Positions 34,311 through 45,179 of a stretch of 64,000 nt of DNA are shown piece by piece. Every line of letters starts with the position of its first letter. Positions within the stretch are counted from its first letter, which is position 1. Source of the DNA: Balaenoptera acutorostrata (taxonomy: Eukaryota > Chordata > Mammalia > Artiodactyla > Balaenopteridae); NCBI RefSeq assembly GCF_949987535.1, contig NC_080065.1:40153239-40217238 (forward strand), in the 5' to 3' direction. The notes beneath the pieces were generated by a model. That model saw only the letters and a list, made by a program, of their open reading frames with translations. It was not told the DNA's origin and did not search any database. The translations under genes were made by a program, and so were the position numbers.

Positions 34311-35335
34311 CCTCCTGCTTCATCTTCCAGGCTTGTGTTTCCAACATACTCTGGCCCCTCACCTTCAAGTTCCCCAAGTTAGGAGGTGGTGGAGATGGAA
34401 ATTAACAACTGATGCTGGATAAAGTATGTTTCTTTTCCCTTTCCCCCCATATAGAATACAGGAAGCAAGAGAATAGATGCTATAGGGTTATAAAAACAGT
34501 AAAATCTACATTAGAACTTATAAAACGCTGGAGGTTGAGACCTGGTTTCCAATTCCAACTATGTCACTATTTATAGCAAGCATAAATGGAAATGCTACAG
34601 AGATGAATCCAATGGCGAGGAGCATTAGAAGACATTCAAAGAAGAGGAAGAGGCCTTAAGATCAAGTACTGAGCTACTGACATACTAACATTAAAGATGG
34701 GGAATTCTGAATACTTTCCAAAGATTATCGGGCAAAAATCTAAATGTCCTTGTTCCAAGTCCAATGACCTTTAATATTCTATTATGCAATGGTTGATAAA
34801 CCAATAATATATAAGCAAGATATAAGATGCAGTTCACAAGATGTAAAAAACTGTTTAAAAGCACTAGGTGGGAGAAGGTGGGAAAAGCACTGTCCTTTAT
34901 CAAATGACAAGAAAAGCACTTAAAAAATGACAGTGACAAGGAAGGTGCTTTTTATTTCATTCTTCTCTCACAAATGTCAACCATGATCTAATTATGTGAG
35001 CAAGCAAAGATATGATGGGAGGCAGAGAGCCTCACTAAAGTGGGAACAGATAAAAATGACTGACTCAGATTGGATGAGTTAAATCCATAGATCTTGATAG
35101 CTTCCACCCTAAAGAACTTAAGAAATTGGCCACAGTCATTGCTGAGTCACAAGCAATTATCTTCAAGAACTCACAGAGAGCTTAAAGTGGCCCCAAACTG
35201 GAATATATCATATCAGTCCTTTCAGAAGAGGATTATGGACCACCCTGGACATTGCTGATTTACCAGAGAGGGGAAAGAGATTAACTCAAAATGTTGGTTT
35301 TTCAATGCCTAGAAGATAATAGGGTTGGAATCAAT
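34311..35335. other. No gene seen; unique DNA
   Basis: No recognised repeat or coding signal. Confidence 0.4.
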
Positions 35336-35339
35336 TGAA

Positions 35340-35460
35340 CTTGTGGGAATGGAATCATAAAATTTGGGGCTAGGTATGATTTTAGGGATCATGTAATATG
35401 TTGTCTTTATTTATAGAGGAGTAAACTGAACTTTAGAGAAGTTAAATCAGAAATCCTTAA
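35340..35460. repeat. Ancient mammalian repeat, CR1/L3-like or unassigned
   Basis: AATCATAAAATTTGGGGCTAG, GGGATCATGTAATATG and AGAGGAGTAAACTGAAC follow the same order as at 9850. Confidence 0.5.
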
Positions 35461-36147
35461 GAGTTCATTTCCTAATTTAAGGACAGTGTGGCAAGTCTGG
35501 GAAGCTGAGGTGATGGATAAATGCAATATTTATTGGCTTTTTATCTCCTCTAAATGATTTTCTTCTTTTGAGATCATGAGTTCTTTTATACAACAAGAAA
35601 GGAGGCCATACATGGAAATTCTGGCTCCACACAAATATGAGAAAGAACCTCTCAGCTACAATTTGCAAAATAAGCAAGATCTTGATACCTTGAGGTTATG
35701 CTGCAAGTTACACTTCAGAGAGAGAAAAATACTTCCTTAGTTCAGTAAGTTACTGCTACTTTTTCACTTTCCCTTTGTAACACAAACTTCTTAAAACTTG
35801 AACTCTAAGTGGGCTGGGTCACTGAGCAAGAGAACTAGTCCTACAAAATCAGAGAACTTACTTGAAGTGAACATTGATTATAAAAATATGGCTTTAGAAA
35901 ATATTCTTTCCAGATTCTGAACAGGTCTTGTCAAAGTAGAGGAGCTTTAGTAAGTAAAAGAATGGCACTGGATTCCTTTCCTTTAACTTCTAGGTCATTT
36001 ATTTGAACTCCTATCAGGCTTTGGAACCCCTTCCCCCAAGTTTTTCTGAAGTATTTGTTGAAAATCATTGGTAGGGTCATGCTTGAGAGGGAGGGAAATG
36101 AACTGCAGATAAAGTCTGTCATCAGAGGTACCTGCTGCCACTCTGAA
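35461..36147. other. No gene seen; unique DNA
   Basis: No recognised repeat or coding signal. Confidence 0.4.
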
Positions 36148-36300
36148 GGTACAGTCATCCCTCAGTGTTTGGGGAGGGGGAGAGGAGGAGTGCTTCCATG
36201 ATACCAAAATCCACGGATGCTCAAGTCATTTAGATAAAATGGCAGAGTACGGTTCATGCTCCATATTTGCAGATTCTGCATCCGGGGATTTAACTAATCT
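36148..36300. mobile_element. Tigger/pogo-type DNA transposon, internally deleted
   Basis: One end reads TACAGTCATCCCTCAGTG, then CCAAAATCCACGGATGCTC, AAGTCATTTAGATAAAATGG; the other end reads TTCTGCATCCGGGGATTTAAC. These are the two ends of a Tigger element with the middle lost. No transposase. Confidence 0.8.
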
Positions 36301-38560
36301 ATGTATTAGAATGATTAACCAAGTATTTCCTCTATGGGCAGCACTTCTTTGTGCTTTTTGTCTCTCCAAACTGCCTTCCCCGATCATAATTTTATTGTCC
36401 TGTATTTTACTTCCTTAGGGCCTTTTGAGCGACAGTTCTTTTGTATAATAGATGAATTCTGGCTAATAAGTTAATTTATATTTATATTCAATTATGTTTA
36501 ATATGTTGTTGGTAAGTTCTCTCTTTAAACACATTTATTTGGAGAATACTTTAAAGATATCCTCCATTTCTGGTGGAACTCACCTTCTGTTGCTGGCTGA
36601 GGGAAGAGAGTGCTATAAATTCCTATGGGAGAAAGAGAAGAAATCGGGCAACCCAAGAGGTTATGAAATGTGAATGCAGAGGTAGTGTAAGTCATGAGAG
36701 AGACTGCCTGAAAAAAAAAAAAAAAAAAAAAAGAATACCTACTAACACCCTTGCTAGCATCTACGATAGTCAGATTTGTAGGAAACAGCTATTTGAGTCT
36801 AACTTCTCTCATCTGACTCTGCACTTCCATTTTTGCTTAGATGTTTTCAGGGACCTGAAGATTCAAAGATAGTCATTCTGTTTTCTGAGAGCACTAAAGC
36901 TTAATAGTCTATAGAACAAAATTGTATTGTGCCCAAAATAGATCTACCCATATTTTTTTAACCTATGACCCCTACTTCTATCTTCCAGGTCAGTGTAGAA
37001 CAATTCCCACACCTTTTGCATGTAACATCTATTTGAATAGATTTGTGTACAACTTCCATGTCCCCTCAGATATGCTTGCTAGAGGTTTCAAATGTGTTTG
37101 ATAATTTTTAGCCTGGAAAGTTTTCCTGTATTCTGAAACGCCTACTTGCTAATGCTCTGTTAGCAGCTATAGTCTGATAAAAGTAAAGATTGTACAGTAT
37201 TGCAAAGACTTTAAATTTTCTGTTAATGTCATATGAGTGTAAGAAGCTAACTTCAGAAGCCTCCTGGTTAGAAATATTGGTTCTCTGACTCAATATGTGG
37301 AAGTCTTCACTTATATACACCTGCTTGGATAGATTGTGGGAAGACCACAGACAAGTGATTAAACTCGATATGTTTCAGGCAAAGCACGCTATTTCTTCTT
37401 ACTGTAAAAAATAAGGAACATTTCTGAGTCATTGCAGTCTCGGAATGTAATGCCAAACAAATGAGAACCAGACCACAAACAGTGAGGCCAAGTACATCAT
37501 TACCGAGTGACTAATGTGAAGAACTTACATAAACTGTGGCTGAAGCTAAGTTTTTAGCAGATGACCATAACCTTTTGATTGCATCAAGAACAGTTAAAAG
37601 CTCTTTAATCTGCATGTCGTCCTTCAGGAAAGAAAAACTCATCAATCCTATTCATAATCTCTGAGACCTGTAATTTTTCATTAAGATTTAACTCTACCTT
37701 TCTCTGATTCTTCTTCCCCTAGAGAGCAGCAGAGGCTACTAAAGAGAATTAGCTGGGGTCCAAATATGTTGCTTATATTGATAACAGGGGAAGGATGCTA
37801 CAGGTTAATACAATCTTCTTCCTTCCTTTAAAGTACTGTGGAATGGCCTCTTTCAAAAATTGAGCTAATGGAATAGTTCATGTATTTCTTTTGAATACCT
37901 GTGTCATGTACTGAGTTCCCCATCCTTTAGAAAGTGGATTTTCTTTTGTATCAGGATCATTTCTTCTTAATCATTATGAACCACGTCTGCCCACAATCCC
38001 ATTTAGCTGAGGTTTATTTTCTTTAAACACACAAATGAAAGGCAGCACAGATTTTCACCAGGGACTCTCTTTAAAATGGGAGCAAAGAACATTGCAACTC
38101 CTTCTGGGAAGGAAAATTTTCCCCTTCTTGCTTTACTCCCTAAATACACTAATTTTTAGACGTATGTTCAAAACACCTAATTCAGGTATCACTAATAACT
38201 ATCTCATAGCTGAATCAATGTTAATATTTTGGATACTTTCTCTCTGTTTACATTTGAATGATAGTCTAATTGGTTCCTGTGTACTTGGGAAGAATATAAG
38301 AAAAAAAAAGGAAGCAAACGAGATGTTGAGTTTTCTTGAGGGGTATTGATATTCTCTAAACTTAAATGTTGATCCAAATTCTCTCTCTCTCTCTTTTATT
38401 CCACTTTCTGTACTGTTGTTGCAGAATCTCAGCCCTTACCACAGACCAACTAAATCAAAAGCTTCATTTTAATAAAAGCCCTAGGTTATCCATATGGACA
38501 TAAAATGTGTCAAAAATTACTTGCTGAATGTCTAAAATTATGATTAACATCAAATATTCT
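36301..38560. other. No gene seen; unique DNA with an orphan A-tract
   Basis: An A22 run at about 36711-36732 follows sequence I cannot assign to a SINE, L1 or processed gene copy. A (CT)n run lies at 38382-38395. No coding signal. Confidence 0.4.
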
Positions 38561-39527
38561 CACCTGAAAACTCCTATTGCCCTATTCCATCTACCTCTTC
38601 CTCTTTTTTTCCCCTCAAACATCCTCAGTATTAATTTTCTTCTATGCTCAACTCTTGGGAAAAACTCTATGTAATTTCAGTATCCATGCATAGAATCCTT
38701 TTAATATCCTGGCTCTTCAACATCTTAACCTTGTCTCTTCCAATCTTCTTCTCCTCCTGTCTTAGCATTTGGTCCCATTGTCTTAAAACCTGAAAGCCTA
38801 CCACTAATGAAAATTGCTAATTCACCATAACTTTAGTTTTGATCATCCTACTCATAGGTTATCATCCATTCCCTTTCAATTTCACTCCCTCTGGTGCTCA
38901 ACATTTAATGTATTTCTGATCCCACTGGGATCTACAGTGTATCTGACTTGCCCACTTTGTCTTTTTCATTGCTCTCACCACATCCTGGTGTCCCTTCTTT
39001 CCTGTCCTAAATCCCATGGCCCATCTATAATCACTCCTTTGAATCTATCTTCTATATCCTTGCACTTTGTCTAGCTATCTTATACTCATCTTCCAAAAGC
39101 TCATCACTGGCTAAATTAAACTCTTCATTTAATCCTTTTAAGACTTAGCCCAGCTCAACTGGCTGAAGAAAAACATAAAATCATGCTAATGGTCTTACCT
39201 TAATTAAGGACCGTTAATTTCAAGTAGGACCTTAGGGCTGCCTGACAATTCTGTGTTTTTCTCTCCTTTTAGACAATTACTCTTCTCTCTTTCTCTACTC
39301 AAATCTCGAATGTCTCCAGCACATCCTCTCTTCAACGATCATGTCTTCCCCCCTTCTCACTCTCAGTTGATGACCTTACTGTCTATTTCACAGATGAAGT
39401 ATAGAGGTAATAAGAAAAGATCTCTCCTCCATACACATAAATCCATATACCTACATCTGGCTACCTTTTTGCCTATCAGGAAATACAAACTCTACTTATT
39501 CCCAGTAAGTCCAACCTCTTTATTTGG

Positions 39528-39541
39528 GCACTAGATGGCAT
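39528..39541 (+). promoter_or_regulatory. Weak candidate CTCF motif
   Basis: GCACTAGATGGCAT matches 12 of 14 positions of the CTCF core, differing at the outer bases. It lies in L2-derived DNA. Confidence 0.3.
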
Positions 39542-40547
39542 TTTTATGATAAAGGCTTAGTTCTGGAAATTCTCCTCTCTCTCACATGATCAAATTTTCT
39601 CTCTGTATTGGATTCATCAACATACAATATAGTGTAATTTCTCCTGTTGAGAAATTTCTTCCATTTCACTCTTGAGGCTTATACCTTGAAATCTACTGTC
39701 CTATTTTTCTCTTTCCTTTTATAGGAAAACGCCTTGAAAGAGTTTTCTCTATATTTGTCTCTAATTTCTTTCCTCCTCTTCATTAAGTCCACTCCAATAA
39801 GGCTTTTGCCTCTAGCTCTCCACTAAAACTTTTTTCCTCAAAGCCATCAATTATCTTGGTGTTTCTAACTGCAACAGTCAATAGTTAGTGCCTATTTTGC
39901 TTGGTCTACCAGTAGGATTTGACCCAATTGACAATTTGATCTCTTTCTTGAAACAATTTCTTTACTTGGTTTTCTGGATATTACACGCTCTTGGTTTTCT
40001 TATAATTGGCTGTTCTTTCTCAGTCTGCTTTACTGGTGTCTTATCATTTCCCTGAACTCTAAATATTGGTGTATCCCAGGGCTCAGTCCTTGATCCATTC
40101 TTTATCTGTGCTCTCTTGGTGATATCATTCATTCCTAATTTTCTGTCTCCAGCCTTGGACCCTTTCCTGATCTCTCTTTCACCTACTTGGTATCTTCCAC
40201 TGGATGCTGAATAGGCATTTCGTACATAACACGCCCAAAACTGAATTCTCAATCTTCATCCCCAAACCTACTTCCACCTACAGTCTTCCATATCTCATTA
40301 GATGACAATTGCATTTGTCCAGTTGCTCAAGCCAAAGACTAAGTCATTCTTGGCTTCTCCACTAGCAAATCCTGTCAGCGCTACCATCAATATTTATCTT
40401 AAATCTGACCACTTTTTCACGATTACCGCCTACATCCAAGCCTCCGCCATTTCTCACTGGTAATACTGCAAAAGCCTCCTGATGGGGTTGCTTATCTGCC
40501 CTTGTCAACCCACCCTCCAGTCTCTAATGTAGCAGCCACAGTGATTC

Positions 40548-40938
40548 CTTTTTTCTTTTTCTTTTTTAAAGAAGGCATTGGGTCTTTTTTTTTTTTTTAA
40601 TTTTATTTATTTATTTTTGGCTGCATTGCGTCTTCGTTGCTGAGTGTGGGCTTTCTCTAGTTGCAGCTAGCAGGGGCTACTCTTCGTTGTGGTGCGCGGG
40701 CTTCTCATTGCGGTGGCTTCTCTTATTGCAGAGCACGGACTCTAGGCACACGGGCTTCAGTAGTTGTGGCACATGGGCTTAGTAGTTGTGGCTTGCAGGC
40801 TCTAGAGCACAGGCTCTGTAGTTGTGGCACACGGGCTTAGCTGCTCCGCGGCATGTGGAATCTTCCCGGACCAGGGCTCGAACCCGTGTCCCCTGAATTG
40901 GCAAGCAGATTCTTAACCACTGTGCCGCCAGGGAAGCC
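40548..40938 (-). mobile_element. CHR SINE, longer form, with 17 extra bases between two A-tracts
   Basis: Head at 40938, exact B box GGTTCGAGCCC near 40873-40883, body end (AAAT)n at 40599-40620. It is followed by an A14 tract (40585-40598), 17 unique bases (40568-40584) and a second A-rich tract (40549-40567). CCACAGTGATTC occurs on both sides (40536-40547, 40939-40950). It includes repeated AGTAGTTGTGGC units typical of the longer subfamily. Inserted in L2. Confidence 0.93.
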
Positions 40939-41475
40939 CCACAGTGATTCTTTAAAATCATGTCAGAGACTATCTCGCCTCTCTTCAGAACCCTCCAACA
41001 TGTCTATTACACTCAGAAAAAAGCCAAACTCATGTCAATGGCCCTAGTGATCTACATCTTGACATTTTCCACCTCATTTCTATGGCTCCTTCTCTCTTTC
41101 ATTCTAATCTAGTCACAGATGCTCCTGCCTCAGGGTCTTTGCTCCTGCTATTTCTTCCACCTGAGATATTTTTCTCTCAAGTTCCTCCAACTTTTTGGAA
41201 GCCCCTATTTCTCTACTCTGCCTAATTTCTCACCATTGTATTTATCACACTGACATATATGTCTGTATCCATATCTCTGTCTATGTCCATATCAGTATCT
41301 ATTCTTATTTCATTTGTTTAAGATCTCTCTCCATTGACAGAATTCAACCTCCACAAGGGTAATGATTTGAGGCAATTTTGTTCACTTCTGTATCCTCAGT
41401 GCCTTGTTCAGTGCCAGACACATATTTGTGCTCAATATATATCTTCCAGCTGACTGAGTGAATACATGAATTATC

Positions 41476-42160
41476 TATTAGCCCACTTATAAGGTGCTAG
41501 AATTGCTTGTGGCCCAGACTTTCTGAGTTATCCTAAGTTTTCCACCTAATCATAGAAATATATAATTTGAAACTTTGTAAATTATCTAATTCAATACCCT
41601 CTCCACTGATGGAATTTAAAGGTCGATTTTGTTTGACTGGACCCTGAGCACACATGTTTAATGGGTGCTCACTGACGGCTGTCCTCCTCTGTGTACACCC
41701 CACCTCGATGAGCCACAGGGAGCCCTGTTTTTATCCAAACTCCAGTGCCAATTACATATTATTGTGGTGGAAAAAGTCTTTGTTATTAATATCTTTATGG
41801 ATTTTTACAAGAACTTAATAAAGTGCTGTACACCCTATGGGTACTTAATAAATAGTTGGGAAGTGACTGACTACAGTAATTGAATCCATCTGAACTTAAT
41901 TATTTTATCTTGATCATTGTTTCTCCAGCTTGACAACAAGGCAAGCCTGTTGCAATTTGTTTTTGGTTGTTATATACATGCATAGTGCCCCCTGGAGATC
42001 CCAAATATATGTTAATTGATGACAAAGTGAATAGTGCTCTTGCTGGCATCTGTTATGGATTTTCAAAGAAATCTCCCTGGTATATTATCACAGAATTTAT
42101 TAAACCTAGAAACATTTCCAAAGCATATGTTTATAGTTTCATATTTTGAACTGTTCCAAG
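41476..42160. other. No gene seen; a decayed repeat at 41555-41625
   Basis: 41555-41625 looks like the ancient repeat at 9850 (CATAGAAATATATAATTTG, ATTATCTAATTCAATACCC). The rest is unassigned. Confidence 0.4.
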
Positions 42161-42164
42161 AATG

Positions 42165-43075
42165 AATTCCCCTCACTGGTGTTCTAACCTCCTGCCTGTC
42201 TCCCCTCCAATCCATCCTTATATCCTTGTTGAGTTACTTTCCTGAGTCACAGCTCCAATCAAGCCATTTTCCTGCTGGAACAGTGTTGATGGCTCCCTAC
42301 TGAATGCCAAATAATGTCCAAATTCATCAACATATATGCAAAGTGATGAGCCTGGTAGCTATTCCATTGCTAAGTCCAATATCGCCCAAACTTTGTTTTG
42401 TGAAACACTTGAGTCACATGGGATGTAACAGTTATTCGGTGAAAAAATGGTTAGAAACCAAATAAGTTTGGAGAATTCTGGGTTAACATGGTTTCAGGAC
42501 TTCTCATAGCTTTTAAAATTCTTAACATGAATCTCTGAAAGAGAGATTCTTTTGACTATACAACTATATTTTTTTTCAAGAGAAACTGCTATATTCTGCA
42601 AGATTCTAGTCTTTTCCTATTGCACAGTTTGGGAGATGCTAAACATAACTTAACTCCCAGCTTATTATCATGCAATTCAAGATTCTGTTCATCACCTAGC
42701 TGGCTGGCCCCAATTCCCTGTACTCCCCACAACTTTTTAGTATTTCTAAAAGTCTCACCATAGAATGGTACTTTACCCCTCTGTCTGAAATGCCTTACTG
42801 GCAATCATCTGGCTTACTTCTACTCACCCTTCAAGCATTTGGCCAGGGGTGAGCTTATCATGGAAGCCTTTCCTAAAACCAATATGTATCATAATACCTC
42901 TTATCAGAGATCTTACCACATTATATTGACATTATCTCTTTAGATGTTTATTTCCTCCACTGCCTGCAGCCCACTTGGAACAGGAATTGTGTTTTATTCA
43001 TCTCCACATACTTATTGCCTAATACAGAATCTGGAAAATGGCAGGCACTTGATAATTATTTGTTGAACTAAACTA
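42165..43075 (+). repeat. L2 LINE 3' part, split
   Basis: L2 wording in two blocks (42165-42365 and 42655-43075): CCTGTCTCCCCTCCAATCC, TCAAGCCATTTTCCTGCTGG, then CTCTGTCTGAAATGCCTTAC, CACTTGGAACAGGAATTGTG and AAATGGCAGGCACTTGATAA. Between them lies a different sequence. Confidence 0.72.
42386..42650. mobile_element. Probable DNA transposon remnant inside L2
   Basis: The 265 bases that interrupt the L2 text contain GTGAAACACTTGAGTCAC, AAACCAAATAAGTTTGGAG and GCACAGTTTGGGAGATGC, wording like old hAT-class non-autonomous elements. Family not certain. Confidence 0.45.
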
Positions 43076-43085
43076 AAGAGAACAG

Positions 43086-43122
43086 TTTAGTTTATGATTT
43101 AAGAACTAAATCATAAACTAAA
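43086..43122. repeat. Perfect 16-bp hairpin, 5-nt loop
   Basis: TTTAGTTTATGATTTA (43086-43101), loop AGAAC, then its exact complement (43107-43122). Confidence 0.95.
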
Positions 43123-43143
43123 TATATGATTTACATATTTGGA

Positions 43144-43334
43144 AAAGAGGACTATTATAAATGGCAACTATTTGTAATTGTATTATAAATATATTATATA
43201 TATTATATATTATATTAATTAATATATTATATTAAAAATATATTATTTATATAATATATAATATATATTATATTATAATATAATTTATATTATATTATAA
43301 AGAGGACTATTATAAATGGCAACTATTTGTAATT
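43144..43334 (+). repeat. 36-bp direct repeat flanking a 119-bp A/T tract
   Basis: The 36 bases at 43144-43179 recur without a mismatch at 43299-43334. Between them, 43180-43298 is A/T only except for its first base, rich in TATATTA words and partly palindromic. Confidence 0.95.
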
Positions 43335-43985
43335 CTGTTTTACATACACAAAGATATTCTGCAGTTTAGATGGTAATAAATGTCTTTGTAAAAATGGAGG
43401 GAGTCAGGATAAATGAAATCATTGCTGACAAATGTCATCCTGTGTAAGGTAGGCACACTGCATTTCAATAATCTACTACACTTCTTGCCTGTTCTGATAT
43501 GCATTGTGGGCATTGATAAAAGAGCATTAAAAGTTACTGGAAAATATTTTGAAATGTTTTAGAAACCATGTCTGTGGACTAAGGCTGCTAATAAGTTTAG
43601 AAGATAGTGATTTCATTAGTTCTTTTGCAGTGTGCCCTAAGATGATTTGGCAAAAGGCAGTAGGGAAAGAGATAGTGTTAGCTACAGAGGCTACTCTTTT
43701 ATTGTTTCTTGGATCTTGGTTGAAGCTGTGAATGCAGAGCATGGATGTAGAAGACCCCCAAGTTGCAACTCTTTTCTCCCTATTAGCCCATGGTGGATTG
43801 ATTCCCAATATGTATACCCAAAACAAGGGTACCAGCTGTGTGCTAAGAATGTTCCTCCTACCCTAAGAAGGTATCATGATCTCATATCAGAAAACCAAAA
43901 AGTAATTGCTTAACTTTATGACAATTGATTTTGACTGTTATATTCCTGAAAATTATTAGTTTCCATAATGTTTTCTAAATAATCC
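43335..43985. other. No gene seen; unique DNA
   Basis: Open frames up to 99 codons overlap here on both strands without recognised motifs; treated as chance. Confidence 0.4.
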
Positions 43986-43989
43986 TGTG

Positions 43990-44330
43990 TTTAGTGATGT
44001 GGGAGATTCAAAAATGGGTTAAATAATATCTGCCCTCAAAGAACTTACAGTGTAATGGGGGAAACAGTATAAAACCTCAAATAACTGCAAAGCAATGCGG
44101 CATAAGATACCTGCATTTTGAATGATACAAAATGCTTAAGAATTCAGTGCCTGGGAATTGCTTCCATATGGGCTTCTCAGGGAGATCTTTGTGGAAGAAG
44201 GGACTTTGTACCAGACTGTGGTTCAAGTTGGTTACAGAAATTTGAAGACTGAGAAGGGAATTCAAGGCTGAAGTAGAGAATAGACACAGGCATAGAGATG
44301 ATAAATGATGAAACATGTCTAGGAAACATC
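43990..44330 (+). repeat. Ancient mammalian repeat (unnamed)
   Basis: CTGCCCTCAAAGAACTTACAG, TGTAATGGGGGAAACAG, then GGAAGAAGGGACTTTG, TGAGAAGGGAATTCAAGG and ACACAGGCATAGAGATG. The order agrees with the repeats at 26275 and 60835. Confidence 0.5.
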
Positions 44331-45175
44331 CTGTAGTCTAGTTCAGTTGAAATATATTTTCAGTAGGCATAGTGGAAAATCAGACTGGAAAATGCATTGA
44401 ATTAACATTGATTAAATGTTAGACTAAGTTCGTGATTTTTTTTTTTTAAAGGACCTGTGAAGCCATTAAATGTGTAAGGGGAGAAAATTTTATTATCTGA
44501 ACAGCAGGTACCAAAGTTTATTTTAAGCAAGAACTGTCATTGGAAAAAATATCATGGCTTCTGAAAAAGAATGACAAAATTAACATATGCTAAAATTCTA
44601 CCGCCCGCAGCAAGCATAAGAATGCTGAACGCGGGTGCTGTGAGAAATGGGAGAGCAGCTAGCATATGTTAAGTAGTAAAACAGTGCAAAATTCTCCACA
44701 CTTATTTAAGGAAAAAAAATAGGAACACTGATTCTTTTTAAAGAAATATATTCAGATAATCTTTTATATAAGAGTGACAATTAGTATTTTTAGAAATAGA
44801 TTGGTAGAGGAAAGTATGGTAAATTCCATAAATGTTAGGAAAAGTAAAATAAATGTTTATTAGTACCTTTAAAAATAACAGTAAAACATTAGTGTGAAGA
44901 GTTGCATTAATATGCATTTTTGCAAATCTTTAATGTCTTGGTTAATAGAGGACAGCTGAATTCTCACATCTGTGTCTACATTCAGTTTGTTGCCATATCA
45001 CTTGCCATGTAATCTCTGGAACTCTCCACTGTTACCTGTGAGACACTGAGGATGAAATACAACGAACATCTTAGTATCATTAAGGAAATAGTTTTGCTGT
45101 TGCAGAACCTCTGAAAGAGTCTCAGTGATTCTCAGAGATCCCAGGATCACACTTTGATGTGTTAATTTTGAGAGA
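44331..45175. other. No gene seen; unique DNA with a nested inverted repeat
   Basis: No coding signal. Contains the nested inverted repeat at 44580-44672. Confidence 0.4.
44580..44672. repeat. 13-bp inverted repeat enclosing a GC-rich hairpin
   Basis: TTAACATATGCTA (44580-44592) and its exact complement (44660-44672). Inside, CCCGCAGCAAGCAT and ATGCTGAACGCGGG form an imperfect stem (10 of 14 pairs) around AAGA. The core has CpGs, unusual for this neighbourhood. Confidence 0.85.
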
Positions 45176-45179
45176 GCTG

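Larger units (their letters stand above)
38570..41475 (+). mobile_element. Long L2 LINE remnant, split by a SINE
   Basis: The plus strand keeps L2 text over some 2.5 kb. Recognisable points are TCTCAGTTGATGACCTTAC (39361), CACTCCAATAAGGCTTTTGCC (39790), GGATTTGACCCAATTGACAA (39916; equivalent of the reverse transcriptase motif FDxVDH), CCCAGGGCTCAGTCCTTGATC (40075), CCAAAACTGAATTCTCAATC (40231) and the 3' UTR to about 41475 (TGCCTTGTTCAGTGCCAGAC). L2 copied itself in early mammals by target-primed reverse transcription; this copy is full of stops. The first 700 bases are less certain. Confidence 0.75.

Noticed and set aside
41983..41997. TAGTGCCCCCTGGAG as an inverted CTCF motif
   Set aside because: The outer part of the core (TGG side) does not match; too weak to call.
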